From an uncultured Methanosarcinales archaeon (GTDB lineage Archaea > Halobacteriota > Methanosarcinia > Methanotrichales > Methanotrichaceae), in the NCBI GenBank assembly GCA_903871465.1, contig CAIQHB010000039.1, positions 124,001 through 188,000 of the forward strand: DNA of 64,000 bases, in the 5' to 3' direction. Each line of letters opens with the position of its first letter. The first letter of the stretch is position 1. The notes below the pieces were generated by a model, which saw only the letters and a list, made by a program, of their open reading frames with translations, was not told the DNA's origin and searched no databases. The translations under genes were made by a program, and so were the position numbers. Below, piece by piece: positions 42,713 through 51,730 of this stretch.

Positions 42713-45549
42713 GGAACCTGTCCCGTGGCAGTTGTCTGCTGTGATCCGGATACGTTGATGACAGCTCCCGAGAGGACGTACTCCTCAGGCACCTTCAATT
42801 CGTAGGTCTTGTTTTCTATAGACAATTGGTAGCCGCTCATGGGCTTGGTATCGAATTTCGTGCCGCTGGCAGTCGGACCTTCCGTCGAGTAGGGAAGTAC
42901 AAGGGTGAACTGGCCGCTGGCATCGCTGGTGTTGGACTGCTGGTACAAGAAAGCCCGGTTTTGATTGGTCATGACAGGCACCGCGGCTATAACCTTCGTT
43001 CCCGCCGGGGCACTTCCCTTTATAACGACGCCTGGAACATTTTCGAAGATCTTGACGAACTTCTGGCCGTCGCTGGTTACTGGAGTCTCTGACTCATGCA
43101 CCAGTCTGAAGTGCTGCAAAGCCTCCAGTGGGAATGACGGGTTGTTGGGGCTGGAGGCCGCGACCTCTGCCAGATCTCCCCGATTTTTGCTTTCGTTGAT
43201 GAATGCATCCAGCTGGGTGCGATTTTTGGTGATCATGGGCGCCTCTGTAAGCACAGGGACGGTAAATCCGTTTCCCACATCCATACCGCGATAGGCCAAT
43301 CCAACACCCTGGTCCCCTGCCACCTCAGAGCCATCAAAGAAGAACATGCGTGCCGTCATTGACTTGGTGTAGGATTCACGCCAGAGCTGTGTCGGAACTA
43401 GCTGGTCTCCTTGTTGTTGGTAGACCAATGCCATGTATTTCGAAGTGGGAAGATTGCTCCATGAGGCCATGGCGTGGAACTTGCCGATGGCCATGGGCTG
43501 GTCAATCATCACATATTTGGTATTCATGTAACGCGACCTGTTCAGATCTAATTCAGTGAGCACCTTTTCTCCCTGACTCTCATTCTCTGCCAGGAAGAAG
43601 GGCGAGGATCCCGGCACATTCGCTGTGACGCTGCCGATTCCCTGCTGGAAGGGATTGGCATTGGGAATCCTATGGCCGATGGTCTCAATGAGGTGACCGT
43701 AATCCCACCAGGACATGATGCCGTAAGCGGCACTCGGATAGACATACTTGCCTTCAGCAGGCTGCTCATATTTTGCATAGAGATCCATTCCTGGATTTGG
43801 CGTATTGTTCTGCAGCCATGCGGTGGAGGTCAGCCAGTCCGAATCAGGTCCGCCTGCGCTTTGAGCAAATACTATGCTCATGGTCAGGCTGGGCCATATG
43901 ACAAATACGAAAATCAGGAATGCAGCCAGAATGGGTTTGAGGTTTGAGGTTATCAGCTCGACCGGTTCACTAAGCGCAACAGAACTGTGCACCACTTCCT
44001 CGATGTTGAACCTCTGGAGCGCCCATGCGCATAGGAATCCCGTGAGAATAGCTACGTTGACTCCGTAGTAGTAGGTAAATCTATTTTGGGCGATGGCCAG
44101 GATGAGAATGACCAGGGACCAGGTTATGATCATTATATCTGTGGGCTTCTGGTTCTTGGAATTTCGAATGAGGAGCAGAATCAGCGCCACTAAGGCGAAC
44201 GTAAAGGTGGTAAAGAGCATGGCAAGGCCGTCAGGCAGAACGAAGGACATGTTGCCAAGACCGAAGGACCTGATGCCGGGGAACCAGGCTATCACATTGC
44301 CCAGAGAGAATGCGCCGCCATCTGAGAACAATGGGGACGCTTCACCAACCGTGGCTGAACCTCCGGTTTTCTGCTGGAATATGCTGAGGCCGGTCAGGAG
44401 GGGCTTAATGAACTGGGGTAGGGCAAAGTATAGTATCATTGTGCCGATTATCGCCGCTCCCACCATTGCGCCGGGATAGTAGTATCTGTCGAATTCGTTC
44501 TCTTTGAGATATCTGGACAAAACTGCGAAAATGATGACCGCTGCCACGCCCAGGAGAAGTATAGCGGGCTGGAAGAGACTATAGTAATAATGGTTGAAGC
44601 CGAAGCTGGGCTTCACGATGGGGAGCACCAGCAGTGTGGCCACAAAGAACGTTATGGCGCTGCTGATGGTTAAGTACTCTACATTTTTTCCCTTTATGTG
44701 GTCGAAGATGCTCTGCAGGAATATGAAGAGCAGAATCACGCCAACAAAGAGGAATCCGGATGACCAGGCATCGATGTAAAGGCCGAGCGAAACACCGGCC
44801 AGAGCGGAGTAAAGGAGTGGGTTCTTGAATGAGGACCAGTCCTTCTGCAATCCTCTTAGTGTCATGCTCTTTCCGGAGCGCACCGCTATGAGCAAGAACA
44901 TCATGGTGAGGGTGGTGAACAAGATTTCTGCAGCGTGATGATCTGTGAATCCGAGTGTGGTGCGGCTGAAGACCTGGCCGGGAATCACTGCCATAATCAA
45001 CGCCGAGACGAAGCCGCAGCTTCTGCCGCCCAGCTCCTTTCCTATGAAGTAGACCGGAAAGACCAGGAGCGCTCCCAAGACCGCCGGCATGTAGGCTCCG
45101 ACTACATCAACGAGATGCATGCTGGGATGGACAAGGCCGAGGATAAAGGCGGGAATGGCAATAGCCCACTCGAGGAAAGGACCCCAGTACAATGGCGTTC
45201 CATGAGGGAAGTTGGTCATGGGATCAAACCAGAGCCTCTGGTGGTTGATCACAACGCCTTGGGCGAGCATCATATGATACCAGGCATCGCTTTCACTGCT
45301 GAAGATGACACTGTTGCCTGTGAAGACTGACTTCCAGGGAATATAAGCGCGAAGATAGAGTGAAAGGAGTGCCGCCAGTACCAATCCTGCGTACAGGTAT
45401 AAGTCGCTATTCTGCTGAATATTGGCCTTGCTCTTGGCGTTGGCCTTTTTTTCCAGGGGGACCGAGGTGGCAGCCTCCGGCCTGGCCTCTTGGGCTCCAG
45501 CCGAAGTTTTTTTGCCCCGATCTCCCTTATCCACAGATCTCTTAGACAT
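42709..45549 (-). CDS. aglB: Dolichyl-phosphooligosaccharide--protein glycosyltransferase (STT3/AglB)
   Basis: A 946-residue membrane enzyme that transfers a lipid-linked glycan to Asn of secreted proteins. After a basic, low-complexity N-terminus (about 1-50), about 13 membrane helices run to roughly 580; the soluble C-terminal domain carries the catalytic WWDYG at 614-618. Metal/glycan loop motifs SSESDAWYHMM and GFTDHHAAE are intact. The C-terminal 150 residues are beta-rich. ATG 45549 is preferred; upstream in-frame codons add about 29 residues with no support. It overlaps the creatininase gene by ATGA. It is the likely user of the glycan made by the 0-12 kb locus. Confidence 0.97.
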   Translation of the reverse strand: MSKRSVDKGDRGKKTSAGAQEARPEAATSVPLEKKANAKSKANIQQNSDLYLYAGLVLAALLSLYLRAYIPWKSVFTGNSVIFSSESDAWYHMMLAQGVVINHQRLWFDPMTNFPHGTPLYWGPFLEWAIAIPAFILGLVHPSMHLVDVVGAYMPAVLGALLVFPVYFIGKELGGRSCGFVSALIMAVIPGQVFSRTTLGFTDHHAAEILFTTLTMMFLLIAVRSGKSMTLRGLQKDWSSFKNPLLYSALAGVSLGLYIDAWSSGFLFVGVILLFIFLQSIFDHIKGKNVEYLTISSAITFFVATLLVLPIVKPSFGFNHYYYSLFQPAILLLGVAAVIIFAVLSRYLKENEFDRYYYPGAMVGAAIIGTMILYFALPQFIKPLLTGLSIFQQKTGGSATVGEASPLFSDGGAFSLGNVIAWFPGIRSFGLGNMSFVLPDGLAMLFTTFTFALVALILLLIRNSKNQKPTDIMIITWSLVILILAIAQNRFTYYYGVNVAILTGFLCAWALQRFNIEEVVHSSVALSEPVELITSNLKPILAAFLIFVFVIWPSLTMSIVFAQSAGGPDSDWLTSTAWLQNNTPNPGMDLYAKYEQPAEGKYVYPSAAYGIMSWWDYGHLIETIGHRIPNANPFQQGIGSVTANVPGSSPFFLAENESQGEKVLTELDLNRSRYMNTKYVMIDQPMAIGKFHAMASWSNLPTSKYMALVYQQQGDQLVPTQLWRESYTKSMTARMFFFDGSEVAGDQGVGLAYRGMDVGNGFTVPVLTEAPMITKNRTQLDAFINESKNRGDLAEVAASSPNNPSFPLEALQHFRLVHESETPVTSDGQKFVKIFENVPGVVIKGSAPAGTKVIAAVPVMTNQNRAFLYQQSNTSDASGQFTLVLPYSTEGPTASGTKFDTKPMSGYQLSIENKTYELKVPEEYVLSGAVINVSGSQQTTATGQVP

Positions 45550-45732
45550 CAAAAGGCATGAGACCGTTCTATCCTCATAAACGTTTTGAATCATCAAGGC
45601 ACTTGAAGCCCTGGTGGAAGATAAACTGCGTCCCATTTTTCGGTGCCTTCCTTAGCTCTCCTTCAGCAGCACTGCTCTTGAGAACGAATCGAGATATGCA
45701 AATCAGAACGATTATTCCCCAAAAAAGAGTGA

Positions 45733-45806
45733 TGGGCCCGACGCGATTTGAACGCGTGACCTCACGGTTATCAGCCGTGCGCTCAACCTGGCTAAGCTAC
45801 GGGCCC
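45733..45806 (-). tRNA. tRNA-Ile (anticodon GAT)
   Basis: A 74-base tRNA. The acceptor stem is GGGCCCG/CGGGCCC, the D arm has TAGCTTAGCCAGGTTGAGC, the anticodon stem-loop CACGG-CTGATAA-CCGTG gives GAT, and the T arm contains CGTTCAAATCG. No intron and no encoded CCA. It is on the same strand as aglB, 184 bases upstream of it. Confidence 0.95.
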
Positions 45807-46052
45807 GGTCCGCACTCTGCATTGATGATCCCATTAATAACTGTTTCCCTGAACGACTTCTGTACATAGATTCTGTCATGCACCCTGAAAATGGATGTCA
45901 CCTTCGTTTTTCGGTCAAAGCCTCCGAAACATTTTCGCACCATAATTTGCGCAGCATATTATTGATATGATATACTATTAATTATATGCAAACTCGTCTA
46001 TTGATTACGGGCTCTTCGATAGCCTTAAATTGATGCAATAAGGACTATCACT

Positions 46053-46448
46053 ATGGCTCTTATGGACACTCCCAAGAATGAAACTAAAGAAAATAAAGAA
46101 GATTTGAAAGGCCTTTACGACCTGGCTATTCCTCTGAGCATGCCCGTCTCCGTCATCCGCGAGCTGATTGAGAAGTTCGAGCTGGAGGCTCTCCTGCGAC
46201 CGGGCAAGATGGAGATGACCGGCGAAGTAATGGACAGAGAAATTCTTGTACTTAGAGGAGATCTTGACACTGTCAAGGAAGCCGAGAAGTACATGTTCGA
46301 GGCTTTGGACAAAAAAGTGGAAGAATGGGCCAAGAAAGATAAAGAAGAAAAATATAAGAAGTTCTACGAGGAGCAGGCGAGCCTGCGGATGAAGGAGCTG
46401 AAAGATAACCCAGAGGCCGCATGCAACTGGGATCTGACTGCAGTGTAA
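46053..46448 (+). CDS. Conserved-looking hypothetical protein
   Basis: A 131-residue soluble, highly charged protein that I do not recognise. It is predicted mostly helical, with a possible small alpha/beta region in the middle (about 27-75: MPVSVIRELIEKFELEALLR then GEVMDREILVLRGDLDTVKE) and a long charged helix (about 75-125). There are no Cys clusters, signal peptide or membrane segments. AAGGACTATCACT precedes the ATG. An A/T-rich TATA-like stretch lies at about 45965-45985 (gatatactattaattatatg). It is convergent with queD, with 1 base between stops. Confidence 0.7.
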   Translation: MALMDTPKNETKENKEDLKGLYDLAIPLSMPVSVIRELIEKFELEALLRPGKMEMTGEVMDREILVLRGDLDTVKEAEKYMFEALDKKVEEWAKKDKEEKYKKFYEEQASLRMKELKDNPEAACNWDLTAV

Positions 46449-46449
46449 C

Positions 46450-46797
46450 TCATTCGATCATCACCCATTTGTTCTTTCCCTCCCAGAGCTTCAAGGAGAA
46501 AAGCCTGACAGATGTCGTCTCCATATCCTTTTTCAGCCGCTCCGAGATCCATTGGGCGATAGTTTCCGCTGTGGGATTGGGTAGAATCTCATTTAGGCAG
46601 TTATGATCGAGATCCTGCAAAACCGCCGCCAGGATATTTTTGAGCTGATAAAAATCAATGACGAAGCCGTTCTCTCCCACATCGCCCTCAACCACCATCT
46701 CCACCTGGTAGGTGTGTCCGTGCAGTCTGGCGCACTTGCCCTGATAGCCGGGCAGGCTGTGAGCGGCGTCAAACTCTGTGATCATTCCGAGCTTCAT
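46450..46797 (-). CDS. queD: 6-pyruvoyl-tetrahydropterin synthase/QueD-family enzyme
   Basis: A 115-residue T-fold enzyme. Zinc ligands are His13 in FDAAHSLPGY and His26/His28 in CARLHGHTY; the catalytic Cys22 in the C-x3-HGH motif is the QueD-type arrangement. The acidic DLDHNCLNE and the substrate-anchoring Glu in PTAETIAQW are present. QueD makes 6-carboxy-tetrahydropterin for 7-deazaguanine (archaeosine) synthesis; a pterin role is an alternative. The start overlaps a small RHH gene by ATGA. Confidence 0.9.
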   Translation of the reverse strand: MKLGMITEFDAAHSLPGYQGKCARLHGHTYQVEMVVEGDVGENGFVIDFYQLKNILAAVLQDLDHNCLNEILPNPTAETIAQWISERLKKDMETTSVRLFSLKLWEGKNKWVMIE

Positions 46798-46964
46798 TCC
46801 TGGGCGCGCCCCCTGCGTCGGTCTATCTCGTCCAATTGATCCAGCATTTTTCTCAAGGCAGATCTTACGGCGTCGGAGAAGCTCACGAACTTCTTTCCAT
46901 CGCCGACATGAGCCTGAACATCGTCGACGATGTGCTGAGGTATTTCTACAGTGACTTTGGGCAT
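46794..46964 (-). CDS. Small ribbon-helix-helix (CopG-like) protein
   Basis: A 56-residue protein starting MPKVTVEIPQHIVDDVQAHV. It has the ribbon-helix-helix layout: a short beta strand (KVTVEIP), helix 1 (HIVDDVQAHV), a turn with GDGKKFVSFSDAV, and helix 2 (VRSALRKMLDQLDEIDRR). RHH proteins bind DNA as dimers and usually regulate transcription. GAGGAACAT precedes the ATG at good spacing, and the stop overlaps the queD start in ATGA, so the two are translationally coupled. It could regulate its own operon; an antitoxin role is possible, but no toxin gene is adjacent. Confidence 0.82.
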   Translation of the reverse strand: MPKVTVEIPQHIVDDVQAHVGDGKKFVSFSDAVRSALRKMLDQLDEIDRRRGRAQE

Positions 46965-47076
46965 ATGTTCCTCTGCTATGTAATCCTGTGCTGCATATTC
47001 CAGTATGGCGGGAGGAATACCGTTGGCTTATTAATAGCTTCTTATGCCCTTATATTTTCGTGGCGACATACCCGGA

Positions 47077-47889
47077 TCAACTGGGTCGAATCAAACCTTT
47101 CAAGGCTGATGCCGGAGCGTCTGCGAGGATGTGCAGCCCTTCCGCCTCCATGAAATGGAGCCTGGCAGGAATGATTATGATATGCAAGGGCCCGCCGAAA
47201 TCAAAGCCTGTCAGGCGCGGGAGGAGATCTGCTTTTACAGAGGCCTCCCGAGAACCTGCACGAGCGATGCCGATGCCCAAAGTGTTGTCCAGGATTCGCT
47301 CACCAGCGTTTGCCTGCATCTCCAGGAGCAGGGCTGCGCCTTCATTTACGGTCATATATCGCTCAACCGGTTTGCTTTGAATATCCAGAAAGAGCATAGT
47401 ATGCAAATTCCTGCCCAGGTTCTCCAACAAGACCTGGTAGGGCGTCTCGGGAATGATGCGCTTCCCCCGGGAGATATACGGAAATGGAATTGTGGTGGAT
47501 CTGCCGAAGCGGTAGTTCTGCAGGCCGCATAAACCGGAAACCGCAGTGACGATGGAGCTGGCGTGAATCACCCGGGTCTTGATGCCCATCTTGGCGGCAC
47601 GAAGCCGCAGGTCTAGGTGGGTGGTGGAGACCATGGCATCGCCTCCTACCAGGAAGGCCACGTCCTTCTTCCTGGCCTCCTCCAGCCAGGCGGGATCGAC
47701 CTCAACCTCCTCGCGCGAGAGCAGACAGACTCTTTTGCCGTACAATGCCTCCAGCTTCTCTAGTGTGGTGCCCATTAGCCGGGAGGTGTAGAACTCCGCA
47801 TAAACCGTGTCAGCAGCGCGGACTGCCTCCAGGCCTTTGACGGAGATGTCTTCCTCGTCGTAGAGCCCAAGGCCAATGAAGTAGAGCAT
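47077..47889 (-). CDS. dphB: Diphthine synthase
   Basis: A 270-residue SAM-dependent methyltransferase of the tetrapyrrole-methylase fold that methylates the modified histidine of elongation factor 2 on the way to diphthamide. The N-terminus [19 protein letters not shown] is diagnostic; [40 protein letters not shown] and [10 protein letters not shown] follow. Length is normal. AGAGGAAAAATC precedes the ATG. It diverges from mcrC over a gap of about 100 bases. Confidence 0.96.
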   Translation of the reverse strand: MLYFIGLGLYDEEDISVKGLEAVRAADTVYAEFYTSRLMGTTLEKLEALYGKRVCLLSREEVEVDPAWLEEARKKDVAFLVGGDAMVSTTHLDLRLRAAKMGIKTRVIHASSIVTAVSGLCGLQNYRFGRSTTIPFPYISRGKRIIPETPYQVLLENLGRNLHTMLFLDIQSKPVERYMTVNEGAALLLEMQANAGERILDNTLGIGIARAGSREASVKADLLPRLTGFDFGGPLHIIIIPARLHFMEAEGLHILADAPASALKGLIRPS

Positions 47890-47909
47890 GATTTTTCCTC
47901 TTTCTACGA

Positions 47910-47917
47910 GTTTAAAA
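47910..47917. promoter_or_regulatory. TATA region between dphB and mcrC
   Basis: The stretch gagtttaaaaagg contains the self-complementary TTTAAA. Leftwards it lies about 22-28 bases from the dphB ATG (leaderless or nearly so). Rightwards it predicts transcription near 47938, in accord with the mcrC start at 47992 rather than the earlier open frame from 47935. Confidence 0.45.
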
Positions 47918-47991
47918 AGGCTCTCTAGAGACTTTTGGCCCGGGTCTCTATTTCGTCAGGTCTATATTCCATCCCCGCTGAAAAGAAGAGC

Positions 47992-48651
47992 ATGATTGGC
48001 AGGGCAACTCAAGTGGTCGATTGCCGGGAGAGCATGGGTCTCGCCAAGGGTGGCGGCCTTGCTCAAAGGGGTACGCTCTCCGAGGCGACAAAGCCGGATG
48101 TGATCGCCATAGCCATGTCGCCAGGGCGTCGTCACATAACCAAACCCGTTTGCGAGATGACCTATGGACTGCGTCGGGAAGGGATCCAGACCAGCGTGCT
48201 GGTTCTCGAGGCAGGTACAGGGGTTCCAGAGAGCTTTCCCCAGGGTTCGCGAGGCTACGGCCCAACCTTCGGCCTCTCCGAAAAGGAGATCGAACAGGTG
48301 GCACGCCATAAGATTGCCGTTCTCCATCTGGGAAATGTGCGTTCTCATGTAATCCACAAAGCTAAGGAGGTGCTGGTGCAGGTGGACATTCCCGTGGTAG
48401 TCGTGGCCCAGTGTCCCATGGATATGGAGGACTTCGCCAGGGAAGGCATCAAGACCAGCATGGTCAAGCCGCCCAGGCAGAAGATCGAAACCAAAGGCGA
48501 GGTAGTGGATATCGTCACGGGCATCACCAGAGGCGCGACCTGTACTCGCGTCAAGCTCAACACTCTGGCCAAGGTTCTCAACAAGCATCTGGCACGGATC
48601 AACGCTCGTGAGGCTCTGGAGGCGGAAGCGGCCAGGAAAAAGAAGAAATGA
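47992..48651 (+). CDS. mcrC: Methyl-coenzyme M reductase operon protein C
   Basis: A 219-residue protein. The McrC family hallmarks are clear: QVVDCRESMGLAKGGGLAQR, VIAIAMSPGRRHITKPVCE, TYGLRREGIQTSVLVLEAG, LHLGNVRSHVIHKAKE and VDIVTGITRGATC. McrC is part of the ATP-dependent activation complex of methyl-coenzyme M reductase. The C-terminus is a Lys/Arg-rich tail. It is not next to mcrB, D, G or A here, but diverges from dphB. ATG 47992 is chosen because a TATA element predicts a transcript start downstream of earlier frames. apgM follows after 30 bases. Confidence 0.93.
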   Translation: MIGRATQVVDCRESMGLAKGGGLAQRGTLSEATKPDVIAIAMSPGRRHITKPVCEMTYGLRREGIQTSVLVLEAGTGVPESFPQGSRGYGPTFGLSEKEIEQVARHKIAVLHLGNVRSHVIHKAKEVLVQVDIPVVVVAQCPMDMEDFAREGIKTSMVKPPRQKIETKGEVVDIVTGITRGATCTRVKLNTLAKVLNKHLARINAREALEAEAARKKKK

Positions 48652-48681
48652 TTAATACTATTTTCCAGAAGGGTAGTGCTG

Positions 48682-49860
48682 ATGAAGTTCGTTGTGATTT
48701 TGGGCGACGGGATGGCAGACCTGCCGCTGGCGGCTCTGCAAGGCAAGACCCCTCTCCAATCGGCGAATAAGCCCCATATGGATAGGATCGCGAGATCCGG
48801 CAGAAACGGACTGGCATCGACGGTCCCGGAAGGATATCCGCCGGGAAGTGATGTGGCCAACCTTTCTGTCGCTGGCTATGAGCCCCAGAAGTACTACACC
48901 GGTCGCGCACCCCTGGAAGCGGCAGCCATGGGCGTGCCCCTGTCGGAGGGCGACATAGCCTTTCGCTGTAACTTCGTCACAATAGAGAATGGCATTATGC
49001 AAGACTACAGCGCGGGGCACATCTCCAGCGAGGAGGGCCGCGAGCTGATCGAGGCTTTAAAGCCACGGATGCCAGGGCTCAGGCTTTATGCCGGGGTTAG
49101 CTATCGCAACCTTCTCGTGCTAAAGTCAGGGGCCCGGGCCATCTGCACGCCGCCGCACGATATCAGCGATCAGCCTGTTCAAGGGCATCTGCCCCGTGGC
49201 GAGGACGGAAAGCCTCTCATCGATCTGATGGAAGCGGTCCGGCCAATTTTAGCCCGCCACCCTGTGAATCTGAAGCGCGTGGCTGCAGGCAAGAGGCCCG
49301 CGAATGCCATATGGCTGTGGGGCCAGGGTCCTGCGCCGGCAATGCCTGCATTCTCTGAATTGTATGGCCTGAAGGGAGCTATGATCTCGGCTGTGGACCT
49401 CCTCAAGGGCATCGGAGTTTATGCCGGTCTGGAGGTCATCAATGTTCCAGGCGCCACCGGGACCATAGATACCAACTACGAGGGGAAGGTGCAGGCAGCC
49501 CTGGAGGCGTTGCACCATCTCGATTTTGTCTATCTGCACATCGAGGCTCCCGACGAGGCAGGCCATGAAGGCGATCTGGAGCAGAAGGTCCGGGCTATTG
49601 AGCTATTTGACCGGAACGTAGTAGGCCCGCTGATTGAAGGACTAAAGAGCATGGGAGATGACTGGCGCGTGCTTCTCCTGCCCGACCATGCTACGCCTAT
49701 TTCCACCAAGACGCACAGTCGCGATCCTGTGCCATTCGCTATCATGGGATATGGAATTGAGTCGGATGGTGTGGAGAGGTTTGATGAGGCGTCCGCAAAG
49801 CGGGGCGGATACGGGCGGGTGGAGGCGACGGGGCTTGTGAGGATGATGATAAATAGCTGA
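48682..49860 (+). CDS. apgM: 2,3-bisphosphoglycerate-independent phosphoglycerate mutase, archaeal type
   Basis: A 392-residue alkaline-phosphatase-superfamily enzyme interconverting 3- and 2-phosphoglycerate in glycolysis/gluconeogenesis. Visible metal/active site features are ILGDGMADLP, GSDVANLSVAGYEP (nucleophilic Ser), IWLWGQGPAPAMP, HIEAPDEAGHEGD and LLPDHATPISTKTH. ATG 48682 is preferred over GTG 48676. It lies 30 bases behind mcrC on the same strand and may be cotranscribed. Its product links to the Rubisco/FBP block at 15-20 kb through 3-phosphoglycerate. Confidence 0.95.
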   Translation: MKFVVILGDGMADLPLAALQGKTPLQSANKPHMDRIARSGRNGLASTVPEGYPPGSDVANLSVAGYEPQKYYTGRAPLEAAAMGVPLSEGDIAFRCNFVTIENGIMQDYSAGHISSEEGRELIEALKPRMPGLRLYAGVSYRNLLVLKSGARAICTPPHDISDQPVQGHLPRGEDGKPLIDLMEAVRPILARHPVNLKRVAAGKRPANAIWLWGQGPAPAMPAFSELYGLKGAMISAVDLLKGIGVYAGLEVINVPGATGTIDTNYEGKVQAALEALHHLDFVYLHIEAPDEAGHEGDLEQKVRAIELFDRNVVGPLIEGLKSMGDDWRVLLLPDHATPISTKTHSRDPVPFAIMGYGIESDGVERFDEASAKRGGYGRVEATGLVRMMINS

Positions 49861-49905
49861 CCAATTCGAAACACTCTTAAGGAGCCAACTCTAAAACCGT
49901 GTTCT

Positions 49906-50910
49906 ATGGACCAAAGCCAGAGCCCCAGTTATCTCGTCTATGGCGCAGGCGCCTTGGGCAGCGTATTGGGAGGGTTTCTGCAGAAGATTGGCCGTCGTGT
50001 GACGTATGTCGGCCGAGGTGCTCATTTCCAGGCCCTTCAGGAAAACGGTTTGAAGATCACGGGCATCTGGGGAGATCACTTCATCCCGCCGGAAGAGATC
50101 GATGCCCTCTCCCGTCTGGGTGGCGCCGAGAAGAGATACTCGACCATACTTCTGTGCGTTAAGTCCAAAGATACTGAGGCGGCCGCCCGGGAGGCGACGC
50201 CGCTCCTGCCAGAAGACGGCATCATGGTCTCTATCCAAAACGGTCTCAATAACTGGGAGACCATTGCCCGCTGCGTCGGAGAAGAGCGTACCGTGGGCGC
50301 TCGCATCATCTTTGGAGCAGAGATTCCAACCCCTGGCCAGGCCAGGGTTACCGTCAACGCCGACGACGTCCTGCTGGGCGAGCCCTTCCGGCCGGTGAAC
50401 CGGATTCTCTTGCAAACCCTGCAGGAGGACTTCAGCCACTCAGGAATTCCCACCCGAATCGTGACAAAAGACGAGATATGGGCCGCCCTATGGGGAAAGG
50501 TGCTCTACAACTGCTCCCTCAATCCACTGGGGGCAATGCTCGAAGTTCCCTATGGCAGATTGGGGGAGAACGAGGTGGCAAGGGACATAATCCGGATCAT
50601 CATAAAAGAGATCTTCCTGGTGTGCCGGGGGCTGGGAGTGACGCTTCCATACAAAGGCGCGGATGATTACTATCGTTATCTCCTGGAGACACTGCTCCCA
50701 CCCACCGCAGGTCACCGCGCCAGCATGCTGCAGGACATACAGGCGGGAAGAAGGACGGAGATCGAGGCTCTTAACGGGGCCATCTCCAGGTATGCCGGAG
50801 AGCTTGGCATCTCTACGCCTTACAATGATCTTATAACTAATCTCATAAGGTTCAAGGAGAAGCCGCAAAACCAAGGGTTGGGTCGTTCTACCGGACCAGA
50901 CGCACCCTGA
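49906..50910 (+). CDS. panE: 2-dehydropantoate 2-reductase family protein
   Basis: A 334-residue ketopantoate reductase/ApbA-family NADPH dehydrogenase. It has the Rossmann motif YGAGALGSVLGGFL, LLCVKSKDTEAA, IQNGLNN (conserved Asn) and, in the helical C-domain, WAALWGKVLYNCSLNPLGAM with the catalytic Lys. Archaeal PanE makes pantoate for coenzyme A. Paralogs with other substrates exist, so the substrate is likely but not proven. The last 20 residues are a non-conserved tail. It is in line with apgM, 45 bases behind. Confidence 0.88.
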   Translation: MDQSQSPSYLVYGAGALGSVLGGFLQKIGRRVTYVGRGAHFQALQENGLKITGIWGDHFIPPEEIDALSRLGGAEKRYSTILLCVKSKDTEAAAREATPLLPEDGIMVSIQNGLNNWETIARCVGEERTVGARIIFGAEIPTPGQARVTVNADDVLLGEPFRPVNRILLQTLQEDFSHSGIPTRIVTKDEIWAALWGKVLYNCSLNPLGAMLEVPYGRLGENEVARDIIRIIIKEIFLVCRGLGVTLPYKGADDYYRYLLETLLPPTAGHRASMLQDIQAGRRTEIEALNGAISRYAGELGISTPYNDLITNLIRFKEKPQNQGLGRSTGPDAP

Positions 50911-50973
50911 CCGCAGGGGAGAGAAGAAAGCTTTTTCATCTGTCAGCGACCATAAATAATAGGTGTCATCAAC

Positions 50974-51345
50974 ATGGACGGACTGACAGATGTATTAAAA
51001 ACCATAACAGGCGAGATGCAAAAGTCCCTCTCCGCCCGAACTGTAGTGGGCGATCCCATTACCGTGGAAGGCAAGACCATTGTCCCTCTGGTGAGTGTGG
51101 GCATGGGGTTTGGCGCAGGGTCTGGATCGGGAAAGGATAATAATCCCAGTGGGGGCGGCGGGGGCCTGGGCATGAAGCCTGTTGCCGTGGTAATAATCGA
51201 TCAACAGGGTGTCAGAATAGAGAGGCTGAAGGAGAGCCGGCACTCTCTGGCGGAGCATCTGGCTGAAGCAATGCCTAAGTTCCTCGAGGGCATGGTTCAC
51301 AAGAAGGAGACGCATGTGGAGATCGAGGGGCCCAATGAGGCCTGA
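50974..51345 (+). CDS. GerW/YtfJ family protein
   Basis: A 123-residue protein. Family marks are VVGDPITVEGKTIVPLVSVG, the glycine-rich segment GMGFGAGSGSGKDNNPSGGG, and MKPVAVVIIDQQGVRIERL. In Bacillus a homolog (GerW) is needed for spore germination, but the family is widespread in non-sporulating archaea, where the role is unknown. No membrane helix or signal. It lies between panE and secE, with its own short A/T-rich upstream gap (cataaataatagg near 50950). Confidence 0.88.
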   Translation: MDGLTDVLKTITGEMQKSLSARTVVGDPITVEGKTIVPLVSVGMGFGAGSGSGKDNNPSGGGGGLGMKPVAVVIIDQQGVRIERLKESRHSLAEHLAEAMPKFLEGMVHKKETHVEIEGPNEA

Positions 51346-51432
51346 ATATATTTGATGGCTCAGGAACTGACGAGTCGCCTCATCTCTCTTGATCGAAAGC
51401 TTTTTTATTCTCTAGTTCGTTCCACATGAGGA

Positions 51433-51711
51433 ATGAGCGAGGGAAATGACGAGACTGAGAAGAAGAGCTCCTTAAGAGAGAAGCTCGATCTCAAGAACAA
51501 GCTGGATGATATGGACCTCGGCGTATCCATGCCTTCCACGAACGTGAACGAGTACATCCGGGTATTGAAGCTGGCCCGAAAGCCCAGCCGAGAAGAGTTC
51601 ACCATGATTGCCAAAGTATCTATGGCCGGCATTGGCTTAATCGGTGCCATGGGCTTTGTCATATATGCACTGCTGACGGAAGTGCTGCCCAGAGTGGTCT
51701 CTAGATTTTAG
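51433..51711 (+). CDS. secE: Preprotein translocase subunit SecE (Sec61 gamma)
   Basis: A 92-residue tail-anchored subunit of the SecYEG channel. It has a charged N-terminal 35 residues, the amphipathic helix NEYIRVLKLARKPSREEF and one membrane helix at about 62-82 (MAGIGLIGAMGFVIYALL). In many archaea secE is followed by spt5/nusG and ribosomal L11; here it stands alone, convergent with cfbD, with 19 bases between stops. Confidence 0.95.
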   Translation: MSEGNDETEKKSSLREKLDLKNKLDDMDLGVSMPSTNVNEYIRVLKLARKPSREEFTMIAKVSMAGIGLIGAMGFVIYALLTEVLPRVVSRF

Positions 51712-51730
51712 TAATAAAATTTTGCTCTTT

